Below, one piece after another: positions 7,653-14,644 of a DNA stretch of 15,785 nt (position 1 is its first letter; each line of letters starts with the position of its first letter). The notes under the pieces were generated by a model. It was given only the letters and a program-made list of their open reading frames with translations. It did no database searches and had not been told where the DNA came from. The stretch spans positions 1 through 15,785 of the forward strand of contig JBBDQZ010000070.1 of NCBI GenBank assembly GCA_040905705.1. The letters run 5' to 3'. Made by a program: the position numbers and the translations under genes. Origin of the DNA: JBBDQZ01 sp040905705 (GTDB lineage Bacteria > Bacteroidota > Rhodothermia > Balneolales > Natronogracilivirgulaceae).

Positions 7653-7668
7653 TATTCAAACTCCTGAA

Positions 7669-8223
7669 TTATTTACCGGCCGATTTCCCGGCTTTCTTGC
7701 GTACGAATTCATCTACATATCTTACCCCTTTTCCCTTATAGGGCTCCGGCGGTCGTAGCGATCTTATTTTGGCAGCCACCTGCCCGACCAGTTCTTTATC
7801 AATTCCCGAGATAATAATACGTGCATTTTTTGATGTTTTGGTATCGACATCAAGATTGATTCCATCCGGGGGTACAAAAAAGAAGGGATGTGAAAAACCA
7901 AGTGTAAGTTCAAGCACATTACCATTTACCATTGCCCGGTAACCGACACCGATAACTTCAAGTTCTTTCTTGAAACCATCGGTTACACCGGTGACAAGAT
8001 TGGAAATCAATACTCGATACAAACCATGTATCGATTTGATTTTTTTTTCTTCAGAGTCCCGGACTAAAAAAATTTCATCATCCTTCTTTTCCACTTTTAA
8101 GCGTGGGTCAATCTGTAAGGAGAGCTCGCCCTTCGCACCTTTGACAGTCACCCTGTTGGCCGGATCAATGGAGAATTCAACACCTTTGGCCAGTACTACT
8201 GGCATTTTACCAATTCGAGACAT
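7669..8223 (-). CDS. rplF: Large-subunit ribosomal protein L6
   Basis: A 184-residue L6 with the two tandem repeats of its fold. MSRIGKMPVVL at the start, the GVTDGFKKELEVIGVGYRA segment at the domain boundary, LGFSHPFFF, and the C-terminal RSLRPPEPYKGKGVRYVDEFVRKKAGKS block identify it firmly. L6 sits near the sarcin-ricin loop and the factor-binding site of the 50S subunit. ATG start without SD; 16 bases separate it from both rpsH and rplR. Confidence 0.98.
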   Translation of the reverse strand: MSRIGKMPVVLAKGVEFSIDPANRVTVKGAKGELSLQIDPRLKVEKKDDEIFLVRDSEEKKIKSIHGLYRVLISNLVTGVTDGFKKELEVIGVGYRAMVNGNVLELTLGFSHPFFFVPPDGINLDVDTKTSKNARIIISGIDKELVGQVAAKIRSLRPPEPYKGKGVRYVDEFVRKKAGKSAGK

Positions 8224-8239
8224 AATTACTAATTATATT

Positions 8240-8632
8240 TTAATAGACATAACAAAGTATTTCGCCACCAACACCCACCTTGCGGGCTTCCTTGTCGGTC
8301 ATAACTCCCCGGGAGGTTGTCAGAATAGCGACACCAAGTCCATTGTGAACTCGCGGAATGTCATCCGCACTGCAATATTTACGGAGGCCCGGTCTGGATA
8401 CACGAATCATTTTTTTGATAACCGGCTGGCCATAATGATCGTATTTGAGAAAAACACGAAGTCGGCCCTGCAGATTGTCATCGATATCCAGATATCGCTG
8501 TATATACCCTTTATCCTGCAAAATCTGAGTCAGCGTTCGCTTGATTTTGGAAGCAGGAATATCAACCCGGCGATGGCCGGCTTGTTGGGCATTACGTATA
8601 CGTGCCAAATAATCGGCAATTGGATCAGTCAT
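8240..8632 (-). CDS. rpsH: Small-subunit ribosomal protein S8
   Basis: A 130-residue S8, identical in length to E. coli's product. The MTDPIADYLARIRNAQ opening, the IPASKIKRTLTQILQDKGYI helix, and the C-terminal block GLGVAILTTSRGVMTDKEARKVGVGGEILCYVY are diagnostic. S8 binds helix 21 of 16S rRNA and, in E. coli, represses the spc operon by binding a mimic of that site near the rplE start; I did not find a convincing mimic here by eye. ATG start without SD; 22 bases after rpsN. Confidence 0.98.
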   Translation of the reverse strand: MTDPIADYLARIRNAQQAGHRRVDIPASKIKRTLTQILQDKGYIQRYLDIDDNLQGRLRVFLKYDHYGQPVIKKMIRVSRPGLRKYCSADDIPRVHNGLGVAILTTSRGVMTDKEARKVGVGGEILCYVY

Positions 8633-8654
8633 GATTTATTTCGGGAATTAATGG

Positions 8655-8924
8655 TTACCAACTGGCTTTTTTTACACCGGGTATTTTACCGTCGGATGCC
8701 AGTTCTCTGAATTTGATTCTGGAAACGCCAAATTTTCCGACATAACCGCGTGCCCTTCCGGTCAGCGAACACCGCTGACGAATGCGTGTCGGGCTGGCGT
8801 CTCTGGGAAGTTTTTGCAATGCTTCATAATCGCCGGCTTCTTTCAGCTCTTTCCTTTTCTGAGCATATTTTTCAACTGTTCTTTTTCGTTTCTCGTTACG
8901 TGCTATCCAGGATTTTTTCGCCAT
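8655..8924 (-). CDS. rpsN: Small-subunit ribosomal protein S14, long zinc-free form
   Basis: An 89-residue S14. Bacteria have either a short form (about 61 residues) with a four-cysteine zinc ribbon or a long form without it; this is the long form. Only one cysteine, Cys52 in RQRCSLTGRARGYVGKFGVSR, is present, so no zinc site can form. The N-terminal insertion (residues 10-40, with KRKELKEAGDYEALQKLPRD) and the IPGVKKASW ending match the long class. S14 binds the 30S head near S3 and S10. ATG start, no SD. Confidence 0.97.
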   Translation of the reverse strand: MAKKSWIARNEKRKRTVEKYAQKRKELKEAGDYEALQKLPRDASPTRIRQRCSLTGRARGYVGKFGVSRIKFRELASDGKIPGVKKASW

Positions 8925-8932
8925 AAGAGGTT

Positions 8933-9487
8933 TTAATTATTTCGTTTTACAAAAGGCATTCCAAAATGCTTCAGAAGCTGTAAAGCTTGCTCGTCGTTCT
9001 TTGCCGTAGTCACAAATGAGATATCCATTCCGTGAATACGATCCAGTTTATCTGTATCAATTTCCGGAAAGATGGACTGTTCGGTGATACCCATTGTATA
9101 GTTTCCCCGGCCGTCAAAACCTTTATCAGAAACACCTTGAAAATCACGGGTTCTCGGCAATGCCAGGTTGATAAACCGGTCCAAAAATTCATACATAATC
9201 TTGCCGCGCAGAGTCACTTTGCACCCGATAGGCATACCTTCTCGGAGTTTGAAATTTGAAATCGACTTCCTTGACTTTGTTAAAACCGGACGCTGACCGG
9301 TTATTGCTGCAATATTTCCAGCAATATCGTCCAATACCTTACGGTCGGCAACTGCTTCACCAACTCCTACATTAACTACAATTTTTGTCAATCTCGGAAC
9401 GGCCAAATCGTTTTTCAGCTTAAAATCCTTTTTAAGCTTTCCAATAATTTCTTTTCTAAATTCGGTATATAATCTTGCTTCTGCCAT
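8933..9487 (-). CDS. rplE: Large-subunit ribosomal protein L5
   Basis: A 184-residue L5 of ordinary length. AVPRLTKIVVNVGVGEAV, the ITGQRPVLTKSRKSISNFKLREGMPIGCKVTLRG region and LPRTRDFQGVSDKGFDGRGNYTMGI are strongly conserved family blocks, and the last reads on to FPEID. L5 carries 5S rRNA into the central protuberance together with L18, and its loop contacts P-site tRNA. ATG start with only a weak, distant AGG. It follows rplX by 16 bases and precedes rpsN by 8. Confidence 0.98.
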   Translation of the reverse strand: MAEARLYTEFRKEIIGKLKKDFKLKNDLAVPRLTKIVVNVGVGEAVADRKVLDDIAGNIAAITGQRPVLTKSRKSISNFKLREGMPIGCKVTLRGKIMYEFLDRFINLALPRTRDFQGVSDKGFDGRGNYTMGITEQSIFPEIDTDKLDRIHGMDISFVTTAKNDEQALQLLKHFGMPFVKRNN

Positions 9488-9503
9488 AATGATAATTACC
9501 TGT

Positions 9504-9857
9504 CTATTTATCGAGAGTTTCGCCGCTCACTTTGGCGACCCGGACCCAGCGACCTTTTCCACTCTCCTCAACCCTGGTGCGTCCAACTCTCGTAGCTTCG
9601 TCACTGACAGAGTCGACCGGGAGAACGTTGGAGACGTGAATCGGCATTTCCTGTTTCATTCTTCCACCTTGCGGATTTTCCTGGGTCGGCTTCTGATGTT
9701 TGATATGCATGTTAATACCTTCAATCAAAACCCGTTCCCGCTTCGGGAATACACGTAATATTTTACCGCGTTTTCCCCGTTCATTGCCGCTTATCACTTC
9801 GACAAAGTCGCCTTTTTTAACGTGTAACTTTTTTTGCATGTTCTTTTTACGTGGCAT
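9504..9857 (-). CDS. rplX: Large-subunit ribosomal protein L24
   Basis: With the start chosen here the protein has 117 residues, beginning MPRKKNMQKKLHVKKGD. A longer reading frame could start 12 bases earlier at a TTG (Met-Ser-Trp-Ile-Met-Pro), but the ATG at 9857 gives a 15-base gap to rplN and a basic N-terminus typical of this lineage, so I prefer it. The KOW motif region GDFVEVISGNERGKRGKILRV is clear, followed by VLIEGINMHIKHQKP and the GGRMKQEMPIHVSNV segment. L24 is one of the first proteins to bind the 5' end of 23S rRNA and initiates 50S folding. The C-terminal part (about residue 80 onward) is variable, as in homologues. Confidence 0.93.
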   Translation of the reverse strand: MPRKKNMQKKLHVKKGDFVEVISGNERGKRGKILRVFPKRERVLIEGINMHIKHQKPTQENPQGGRMKQEMPIHVSNVLPVDSVSDEATRVGRTRVEESGKGRWVRVAKVSGETLDK

Positions 9858-9872
9858 AATCCAGCTCAAAAA

Positions 9873-10241
9873 TTAAAGTACTTCAGGTGCCAGAGAAATA
9901 ATTCTCATGAAATTTTTTTCACGCAGTTCCCGGGCAATAGGACCAAAAATTCGTGTCCCGATCGGCTCCTGCTCTTTATTGATTAATACAGCAGCATTCT
10001 CGTCAAACCGGATATAGCTGCCATCCTTCCTCCTGTATTCTTTTTTAGTTCTGACAAGTACGGCCCGAACCACTTCCCCTTTCTTGACGGTACCTCCCGG
10101 AATGGCTGACTTGACAGAGCAGATCACCAGGTCACCAACGCGGGCATATCGTCGCTTGGAATCTCCAAGAACTTTAATACACATCACCTTTTTGGCACCG
10201 CTGTTATCTGCGACTGTGAGAATGGACTGTGTTTGAATCAT
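9873..10241 (-). CDS. rplN: Large-subunit ribosomal protein L14
   Basis: A 122-residue L14, usual length. MIQTQSILTVADNSGAKKVMCIKVLG at the start, the GDLVICSVKSAIP strand, KKGEVVRAVLVRTKKEYRRKDGSYIRFDENA and the closing PIGTRIFGPIARELREKNFMRIISLAPEVL are nearly invariant across bacteria. L14 forms intersubunit bridges with 16S rRNA and is where the silencing factor RsfS binds in other bacteria. It is the first gene of the spc block. ATG start without SD, and a 39-base spacer to rpsQ. Confidence 0.98.
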   Translation of the reverse strand: MIQTQSILTVADNSGAKKVMCIKVLGDSKRRYARVGDLVICSVKSAIPGGTVKKGEVVRAVLVRTKKEYRRKDGSYIRFDENAAVLINKEQEPIGTRIFGPIARELREKNFMRIISLAPEVL

Positions 10242-10280
10242 GGCTTATTTACTTTCTATGCTTGCGAAGAATAAATTCTG

Positions 10281-10550
10281 TTACTTGGCTTTTTCAACAA
10301 TCTCAACCAGTCGCCAGCGCTTGTGCCTGGACATAGGTCGGGTTTCAACAATACGTACCAAATCACCCGATTTGGCTTCATTCATCTCATCATGGACCAT
10401 ATATTTACGGGTCTTGGTAATAAACTTGCCGTAAATCGGATGTTTGATCTGCCGTTCAATAGCAACGGTGATGGACTTTTCCATTTTGTCACTAACGACC
10501 TTCCCGGTACGTTGTTTGCGTTGATTACGCGCAGTTGATTCCGTGCTCAT
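10281..10550 (-). CDS. rpsQ: Small-subunit ribosomal protein S17
   Basis: An 89-residue S17 of normal length with an OB fold. RKQRTGKVVSDKMEKSITVAIER at the front, HPIYGKFITKTRKYMVHDE in the middle, and GDLVRIVETRPMSRHKRWRLVEIVE near the end are all family signatures. S17 is a primary 16S rRNA binder in the 30S body. The ATG has a clear AGAGGA motif about 10 bases upstream, which most ATG-started genes here lack. The S10 block ends with this gene and the spc block starts 39 bases on, with no terminator or promoter that I can see between them. Confidence 0.97.
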   Translation of the reverse strand: MSTESTARNQRKQRTGKVVSDKMEKSITVAIERQIKHPIYGKFITKTRKYMVHDEMNEAKSGDLVRIVETRPMSRHKRWRLVEIVEKAK

Positions 10551-10564
10551 GTTTTAATTATCCT

Positions 10565-10780
10565 CTATGCTTTAACTTCCGCCTGTTCAGCTCGTTCTTT
10601 TTCCCTGATAATTGTTTTCAGACGAGCAAGCTCCTTGCGGTGATTCTTGATCGTCGCAGGGCTTTCCACCTGTCCGGCAACAGCTTTGTTGAAGTATAGC
10701 TTCTGAATAGCCTCTACTTCATCTTTTATGCGAGCTTCCAGCTCGGTCATTGACAAATCCCTGAGTTCAAATGCTTTCAT
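10565..10780 (-). CDS. rpmC: Large-subunit ribosomal protein L29
   Basis: A 71-residue, almost wholly helical protein. The opening MKAFELRDLSMTELEARIKD and the second helix NHRKELARLKTIIREKE match L29, a two-helix hairpin near the tunnel exit that neighbours L23 and helps form the docking surface for nascent-chain factors. The charged tail (residues 60-71) is slightly longer than in E. coli. It occupies its conserved place between rplP and rpsQ. ATG start with only a weak GAGAA-like purine run upstream. Confidence 0.96.
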   Translation of the reverse strand: MKAFELRDLSMTELEARIKDEVEAIQKLYFNKAVAGQVESPATIKNHRKELARLKTIIREKERAEQAEVKA

Positions 10781-10792
10781 TCTCGTTTCTCG

Positions 10793-11215
10793 TTATGATC
10801 CATCGTAATTGCGACGAACAATAAATTTTGTTTTAATGGGAAGCTTAAAAGCTGCAAGGCGAAATGCCTCTCTGGCCAGTGATTCCGAAACTCCGCTAAT
10901 TTCGAACAGGATTCTTCCGGGATGCACTACGGCAATAAAGTATTCCAGTGCTCCTTTGCCGCTTCCCATTCGTGTTTCCGCTGCTTTTTTTGTGATCGGT
11001 TTATCCGGAAAAATCCGTATCCAGGTCTGACCTTCACGTTGCAGTTTACGTGTGATAGCCACACGACACGCTTCAATCTGACGGGCGGTAATAAATTTGG
11101 GTTCAAGCGCCTTCAAGCCAAAATCGCCAAACGCCAGTTGATGGCCACGACTGGCATTTCCTTTGATTTTGCCTCGATGAACCCTTCTTCTTTTAAGTCG
11201 CTTCGGTTCTAACAT
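10793..11215 (-). CDS. rplP: Large-subunit ribosomal protein L16
   Basis: A 140-residue L16, close to family length. Family marks include KRLKRRRVHRGKIKG at the N-terminus, FGLKALEP, the TARQIEACRVAITR helix, and WIRIFPDKPITKKAAETRMGSGKG (65-88). Arg82 in RMGSGKG corresponds to E. coli Arg81, which the oxygenase RoxA/YcfD hydroxylates in that species. L16 organises the A-site tRNA elbow region and the 5S rRNA surroundings, and it joins late in 50S assembly. ATG start without SD; 25 bases after rpsC and 12 before rpmC. Confidence 0.98.
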   Translation of the reverse strand: MLEPKRLKRRRVHRGKIKGNASRGHQLAFGDFGLKALEPKFITARQIEACRVAITRKLQREGQTWIRIFPDKPITKKAAETRMGSGKGALEYFIAVVHPGRILFEISGVSESLAREAFRLAAFKLPIKTKFIVRRNYDGS

Positions 11216-11240
11216 GATTGGATTGAATTAATTCTTTGTA

Positions 11241-11978
11241 TCAGCTTTTTTTCCTGCGCCGCTGGTTTCCATGCGAGCGCTTGGATCGACGTTTTTCTTG
11301 TTGGCCTTCTGCTTCCGGTTTTGCCGTTGCCGACGATGGCGCCAAATCGACATCACCAATGATCTCACCTTTGAAAACCCAGACTTTGACACCAATACTT
11401 CCGTAGATGGTCTGTGCTGTAGCTGTTGCATAATCGATATCGGCACGGAAAGTGTGCAGGGGAACCCGGCCCTCTTTGTACTGTTCCACTCGGGCCATTT
11501 CAGCTCCTCCAAGTCGACCCGAACATTTGATCTTGATGCCTTTGGCACCCATTCGTAATGCTGAGGCTATGGAAGTTTTCATCGCACGCCGAAATGAGAT
11601 ACGGGATTCCAGCTGTTGGGCAATATTCTGAGCCACCAAACTGGCATCTGTTTCGGGACGTTTAATTTCACTTATGTTGATCTGAACGTCTTTGTTGGTA
11701 ACTTTGCGAAGTTCTTCCCTCAATAACTCTACTTGTTCACCCCCTTTACCAATGATTACACCTGGTCGACTGGTCATCAGTGTGAGCAAGACCCGCCTGG
11801 GTGTCCGTTCAATGATAATGCGCGACAAACCGCCATTACGCAGACGGGCATGCAGATAACTGCGTAGTTGTGCATCTTCCTTAAGGTTTTCCTTTACCTG
11901 CACTTCGGAATACCAATTGGAGTCCCAACCACGGATAATACCCAGTCTAAGACTGATTGGATTTACTTTTTGTCCCAA
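11241..11978 (-). CDS. rpsC: Small-subunit ribosomal protein S3
   Basis: A 245-residue S3. It begins GQKVNPISLRLGI as the family does, has a type II KH domain with the GxxG loop IIGKGG (75-80), and the C-terminal domain with LGGAEMARVEQYKEGRVPLHT and GVKVWVFKGE. After about residue 212 there is a low-complexity basic tail rich in Lys, Arg, Gln and Ser. S3 sits on the solvent side of the 30S head at the mRNA entry channel and helps unwind structured mRNA. The start is TTG, the only one in the window. It is fixed by homology at the Met-Gly-Gln-Lys-Val-Asn-Pro terminus and supported by GAGG 7 bases upstream, inside rplV. Confidence 0.96.
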   Translation of the reverse strand: MGQKVNPISLRLGIIRGWDSNWYSEVQVKENLKEDAQLRSYLHARLRNGGLSRIIIERTPRRVLLTLMTSRPGVIIGKGGEQVELLREELRKVTNKDVQINISEIKRPETDASLVAQNIAQQLESRISFRRAMKTSIASALRMGAKGIKIKCSGRLGGAEMARVEQYKEGRVPLHTFRADIDYATATAQTIYGSIGVKVWVFKGEIIGDVDLAPSSATAKPEAEGQQEKRRSKRSHGNQRRRKKS

Positions 11979-11980
11979 AC

Positions 11981-12379
11981 TTATTCCTCGTTTCCTTGGT
12001 GTTCATTTTCAATTTCAACATCCTTCTTGCCGACAACCACCGTTACATGGCTTGTACGCTTATGTATAGGATGTGCACGACCCTGCGGAGCCGGTTGAAT
12101 GCGTTTCAGGGTCGGGCCTTCATCAACATAGATTTCCCGAACTATAAGTTCATTATTATCAAGTGCTTCGTCCTCAAAACGGTCTCTGAGATTAGCTGCA
12201 GCAGAGGTAATGACTTTGGCCACATGGACAGATGCCGCTTTGTTTGTAAATTTCAATTTGGACAGTGCAACATCAACCTGGTTTCCCCTGACCGTGTCCA
12301 CTACCAGGCGAACTTTTCTCGGTGAAATACGGAGAAACCGTTGAACAGCTCTGGCTTCATGTGTAACTGTATCTTCCAT
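11981..12379 (-). CDS. rplV: Large-subunit ribosomal protein L22
   Basis: A 132-residue L22, a little longer than the roughly 110 residues of E. coli because of short tails at both ends. The FLRISPRKVRLVVDTVRG signature (15-32) and the long beta-hairpin (about 83-107, with PTLKRIQPAPQGRAHPIHKR) that lines the exit tunnel are intact. The C-terminal tail NEHQGNEE is acidic. L22 binds 23S rRNA early in assembly, and hairpin changes give macrolide resistance in other species. The final codons contain a GAGG motif that serves as the SD for the TTG-started rpsC, whose start is only 2 bases beyond the rplV stop. Confidence 0.97.
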   Translation of the reverse strand: MEDTVTHEARAVQRFLRISPRKVRLVVDTVRGNQVDVALSKLKFTNKAASVHVAKVITSAAANLRDRFEDEALDNNELIVREIYVDEGPTLKRIQPAPQGRAHPIHKRTSHVTVVVGKKDVEIENEHQGNEE

Positions 12380-12385
12380 TATCTG

Positions 12386-12661
12386 TTATTTTTTTTCGCC
12401 TTTTTTAAGGGGGTGCCCTTTGAATGTTCTGGTTGGTGAAAATTCACCAAGTTTGTGACCCACCATATTCTCTGTTACATACACAGGAATGAATTGTTTA
12501 CCGTTGTGTACCGCAAAGGTAAGGCCGACAAAGTCCGGCGATATCAAGGAACTGCGAGACCATGTTTTAATCACCTTTTTGCTGCCGCTTTCATTGGCCT
12601 GATCGACCTTTTTCTGCAACTTATAATGGATAAACGGGCCTTTTTTTAGAGATCTTGGCAT
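12386..12661 (-). CDS. rpsS: Small-subunit ribosomal protein S19
   Basis: A 91-residue S19 of normal length. The opening MPRSLKKGPFI, the WSRSSLISPDFVGLTFAVHNGKQ region (about 34-56) and VGHKLGEFSPTRTFKGH (68-84) are diagnostic. S19 pairs with S13 in the 30S head near the A-site finger. The gene is squeezed between rplB and rplV with 6 bases on either side. The start is ATG with only a poorly placed AGG nearby. Nothing about the protein looks unusual. Confidence 0.98.
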   Translation of the reverse strand: MPRSLKKGPFIHYKLQKKVDQANESGSKKVIKTWSRSSLISPDFVGLTFAVHNGKQFIPVYVTENMVGHKLGEFSPTRTFKGHPLKKGEKK

Positions 12662-12667
12662 ACCTGA

Positions 12668-13498
12668 TTACTGTTTTTGGTTTTTTCTGCGAACAATAAA
12701 TTTGGAAGAAAGTTTCTTCTTCTTTCTGGTTTTGTACCCTTTGGCAATCTGCCCCCAGGGTGAGCGCGGGTGCCCTCCAGACGACTTGCCTTCTCCACCG
12801 CCCATTGGGTGATCGACCGGGTTCATTACGGTCCCTCGTACTGTCGGCCGAACTCCTTTCCAACGGTTTCTTCCCGCTTTTCCAAGTGTCACATTAAAAT
12901 GATCCGGATTACTGACAACGCCGACGGTAGCCATGCACTTTCCATTGATCATACGAATTTCACCGGACGGCATTTTAAGGGTAACATACTTGTCCGTCTT
13001 GGCAATCAGCTGGGCAGAAGAACCTGCGCTGCGCACCAGCTTGCCCCCTTCACCCGGACGATATTCCACATTATGTATCATCGTACCAAGTGGTATGTTT
13101 TCCAACGGCATCGCATTTCCCGTATCAGGAGCAACGGCATTCCCACTGATTACTTTCAAACCAATCGCTAATTTGTCCGGTGCAATTATATATCGTTTTT
13201 CTCCATCAGCATAAGCCAAAAGAGCGATCCGCGCTGTTCTGTTTGGATCATATTCAATGGTTTTGACAACAGCAGGGATATCGTGTTTATCCCGCTTGAA
13301 ATCAATGATGCGATATCGTTTTTTGTGACCTCCTCCAATATGGCGTGTCGTCATTTTCCCACGATGATTCCGGCCACCGGTGCGATGAAGCTTGACGACC
13401 AGGGATTTTTCCGGCTTGTCGGTTGTCACATCCGAGAAATCCGGCGCAATACGGTGTCGTGTTCCGGGAGTAACAGGTTTGACTTTACGTGTTGGCAT
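12668..13498 (-). CDS. rplB: Large-subunit ribosomal protein L2
   Basis: A 276-residue L2, usual length. Visible family motifs include GGRNHRGKMTTRHIGGGHKK (41-60), the SH3-like middle domain with GKLVRSAGSSAQLIA, and the C-terminal NPVDHPMGGGEGKSSGGHPRSPWG stretch. His230 in that stretch corresponds to E. coli His229, which is needed for peptidyl-transferase activity. The basic end KTRKKKKLSSKFIVRRK is typical. L2 bridges the subunits and supports 50S association and catalysis. The start is ATG without SD. It lies between rplW (12 bases) and rpsS (6 bases), as in nearly all bacteria. Confidence 0.98.
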   Translation of the reverse strand: MPTRKVKPVTPGTRHRIAPDFSDVTTDKPEKSLVVKLHRTGGRNHRGKMTTRHIGGGHKKRYRIIDFKRDKHDIPAVVKTIEYDPNRTARIALLAYADGEKRYIIAPDKLAIGLKVISGNAVAPDTGNAMPLENIPLGTMIHNVEYRPGEGGKLVRSAGSSAQLIAKTDKYVTLKMPSGEIRMINGKCMATVGVVSNPDHFNVTLGKAGRNRWKGVRPTVRGTVMNPVDHPMGGGEGKSSGGHPRSPWGQIAKGYKTRKKKKLSSKFIVRRKNQKQ

Positions 13499-13510
13499 GG
13501 GTTTTCTACT

Positions 13511-13807
13511 TTAAATTTCTGTAAAGAAGTCTATTTCCTGGCCTTCTTTGATCGAGATGATTGCTTTTTTTGTTGCTGTTGTCTTACCGGAAATAAACCC
13601 TCTGCGTGTATGTCGTCCTTTAGGTTTGCCGGGGTTGGTCATAGTATTGACCTTTGTAACATTGATTTCCGGGTACAACTCCTCAATAGCTTTTTTAATA
13701 TCGGTTTTGGCAGCAGTCCGTACCACTTCAAAAGCATATTTATTTTCTTTCTCCTGGATTCCGGTCAGTTTTTCAGTTATTAATGGTTTGATCAAAACAC
13801 GTTTCAT
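13511..13807 (-). CDS. rplW: Large-subunit ribosomal protein L23
   Basis: A 98-residue protein with the L23 opening VLIKPLITEKLT, the KYAFEV strand (about 23-28), the helix DIKKAIEELY and the flexible tunnel loop with KPKGRHTRRGF (about 61-71). L23 stands at the exit of the peptide tunnel, where trigger factor and SRP dock in the family; acidic residues Glu19 and Glu21 lie in the region of that docking surface. The ATG overlaps the rplD stop as ATGA. Unlike most genes here it also has a strong GGAGG motif, 7 bases before the start and inside the end of rplD, so both coupling and direct initiation are possible. rplB follows after 12 bases. Confidence 0.97.
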   Translation of the reverse strand: MKRVLIKPLITEKLTGIQEKENKYAFEVVRTAAKTDIKKAIEELYPEINVTKVNTMTNPGKPKGRHTRRGFISGKTTATKKAIISIKEGQEIDFFTEI

Positions 13808-14454
13808 ACTTCCGCCTCCACAGTCACTCCGTTTATACTATTTTCCAGCTGTTTCACAGCACTTTCCTGAAGCACCACCACATCAGCATGCAGGATCTGA
13901 TACGTGGACGGCTTGTCGCCTTCCAACACACCTACATGAGGGAGATTGCGACTCGACTTGTAGACATGCGTCCGGTAGCCTCCGGTCAGAATCAGTACTT
14001 TTTTATCAGCCAACTTCAGTGCCTGGAGCAGTTCATTAACAGATTTGGTTTTCGGTACTTCATAATCAAAATCTTCGACCACGATCAATGCCTTATCCTT
14101 TATTTTATAAGCAAGAGCTGACATTCTCGCCAGTCTTCTCATTTTTTTTGTAAGCTTGACCTGGTAGTCACGTGGTTGCGGTCCAAACACCGTACCCCCT
14201 CCTTTGAGCAGCGGGGAACGGATAGTGCCCCTGCGTGCCATACCGGTTCCTTTCTGTCGATAAGCCTTCCGGCCACCACCACGGACCTGGGAACGACCTT
14301 TTGTACTGGCTGTGCCTTTGCGTTGATTAGCCAGATAGGAACGAACATCCTCGTAGATTACGTGATCATTCGGCTCAATTCCGAAAATATCACTATCCAA
14401 AGTGATTTTACGGCCACTATCCGATCCGTCTGTTTTTAATACTTTGAGTTTCAT
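13804..14454 (-). CDS. rplD: Large-subunit ribosomal protein L4
   Basis: A 216-residue L4 of normal length. It contains the basic, glycine-rich extended loop (about 45-95) with GGGRKAYRQKGTGMARRG and LLKGGGTVFGPQPRDY, which in the family threads into 23S rRNA and lines the peptide exit tunnel. Macrolide-resistance changes in other bacteria fall here. The start ATG is chosen because MKLKVL is the usual opening and no in-frame alternative fits. It has no SD motif; instead its ATG overlaps the stop of a 32-codon ORF as ATGA, suggesting translational coupling. Its own stop overlaps the rplW start in the same way. In E. coli L4 represses the S10 operon through the mRNA leader; whether the odd spacer upstream plays such a role here is speculative. 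Confidence 0.98.
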   Translation of the reverse strand: MKLKVLKTDGSDSGRKITLDSDIFGIEPNDHVIYEDVRSYLANQRKGTASTKGRSQVRGGGRKAYRQKGTGMARRGTIRSPLLKGGGTVFGPQPRDYQVKLTKKMRRLARMSALAYKIKDKALIVVEDFDYEVPKTKSVNELLQALKLADKKVLILTGGYRTHVYKSSRNLPHVGVLEGDKPSTYQILHADVVVLQESAVKQLENSINGVTVEAEV

Positions 14455-14549
14455 CTGTACAATTTAATTTGATTCACAAAGCCAGATGGAGCATCCATGT
14501 ATTCAATCATGCACTTGTAGGCCGAATTCATTCGCCATGGATGTTTCAT
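14451..14549 (-). CDS. Small ORF 3 of the rplC-rplD ladder, identical to small ORF 2
   Basis: This ORF encodes the same 32-residue peptide as the one before it, base for base, because it occupies the second perfect copy of the repeat. Its TGA stop overlaps the rplD ATG as ATGA, so if translated it would place a terminating ribosome directly on the rplD start. The first seven bases of the ORF, ATGAAAC, are also the first seven of rplD. This shows that the duplicated unit includes the rplD start region, and the small ORF may have arisen as a copy of that start. There is no independent evidence of function, and amplification without selection for coding remains possible. Confidence 0.45.
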   Translation of the reverse strand: MKHPWRMNSAYKCMIEYMDAPSGFVNQIKLYR

Positions 14550-14644
14550 CTGTACAATTTAATTTGATTCACAAAGCCAGATGGAGCATCCATGTATTCA
14601 ATCATGCACTTGTAGGCCGAATTCATTCGCCATGGATGTTTCAT
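14546..14644 (-). CDS. Small ORF 2 of the rplC-rplD ladder, 32 codons, repeat copy
   Basis: Unrecognised 32-residue ORF contained in the 95-bp tandem repeat. It starts MKHPWRMNSAYKC and ends GFVNQIKLYR. Its ATG overlaps the stop of the preceding small ORF, and its TGA overlaps the ATG of the identical ORF that follows. Because the repeat unit is 95 bases, each copy lies one frame away from its neighbour, and coupling occurs through ATGA rather than through fusion. The start codon lies in an inverted repeat (GATGAAACATCCATG against CATGGATGCTCCATC on the transcribed strand, 13 of 15 positions pairable), so an mRNA hairpin could hide it unless a ribosome arrives from upstream. There is no SD motif. 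Translation is an inference. Confidence 0.45.
   Translation of the reverse strand: MKHPWRMNSAYKCMIEYMDAPSGFVNQIKLYR

Noticed and set aside
9858..9869. Four-codon upstream extension of rplX from a TTG start
   Set aside because: The ATG at 9857 gives the expected basic N-terminus and normal spacing; the extension has no clear SD support.
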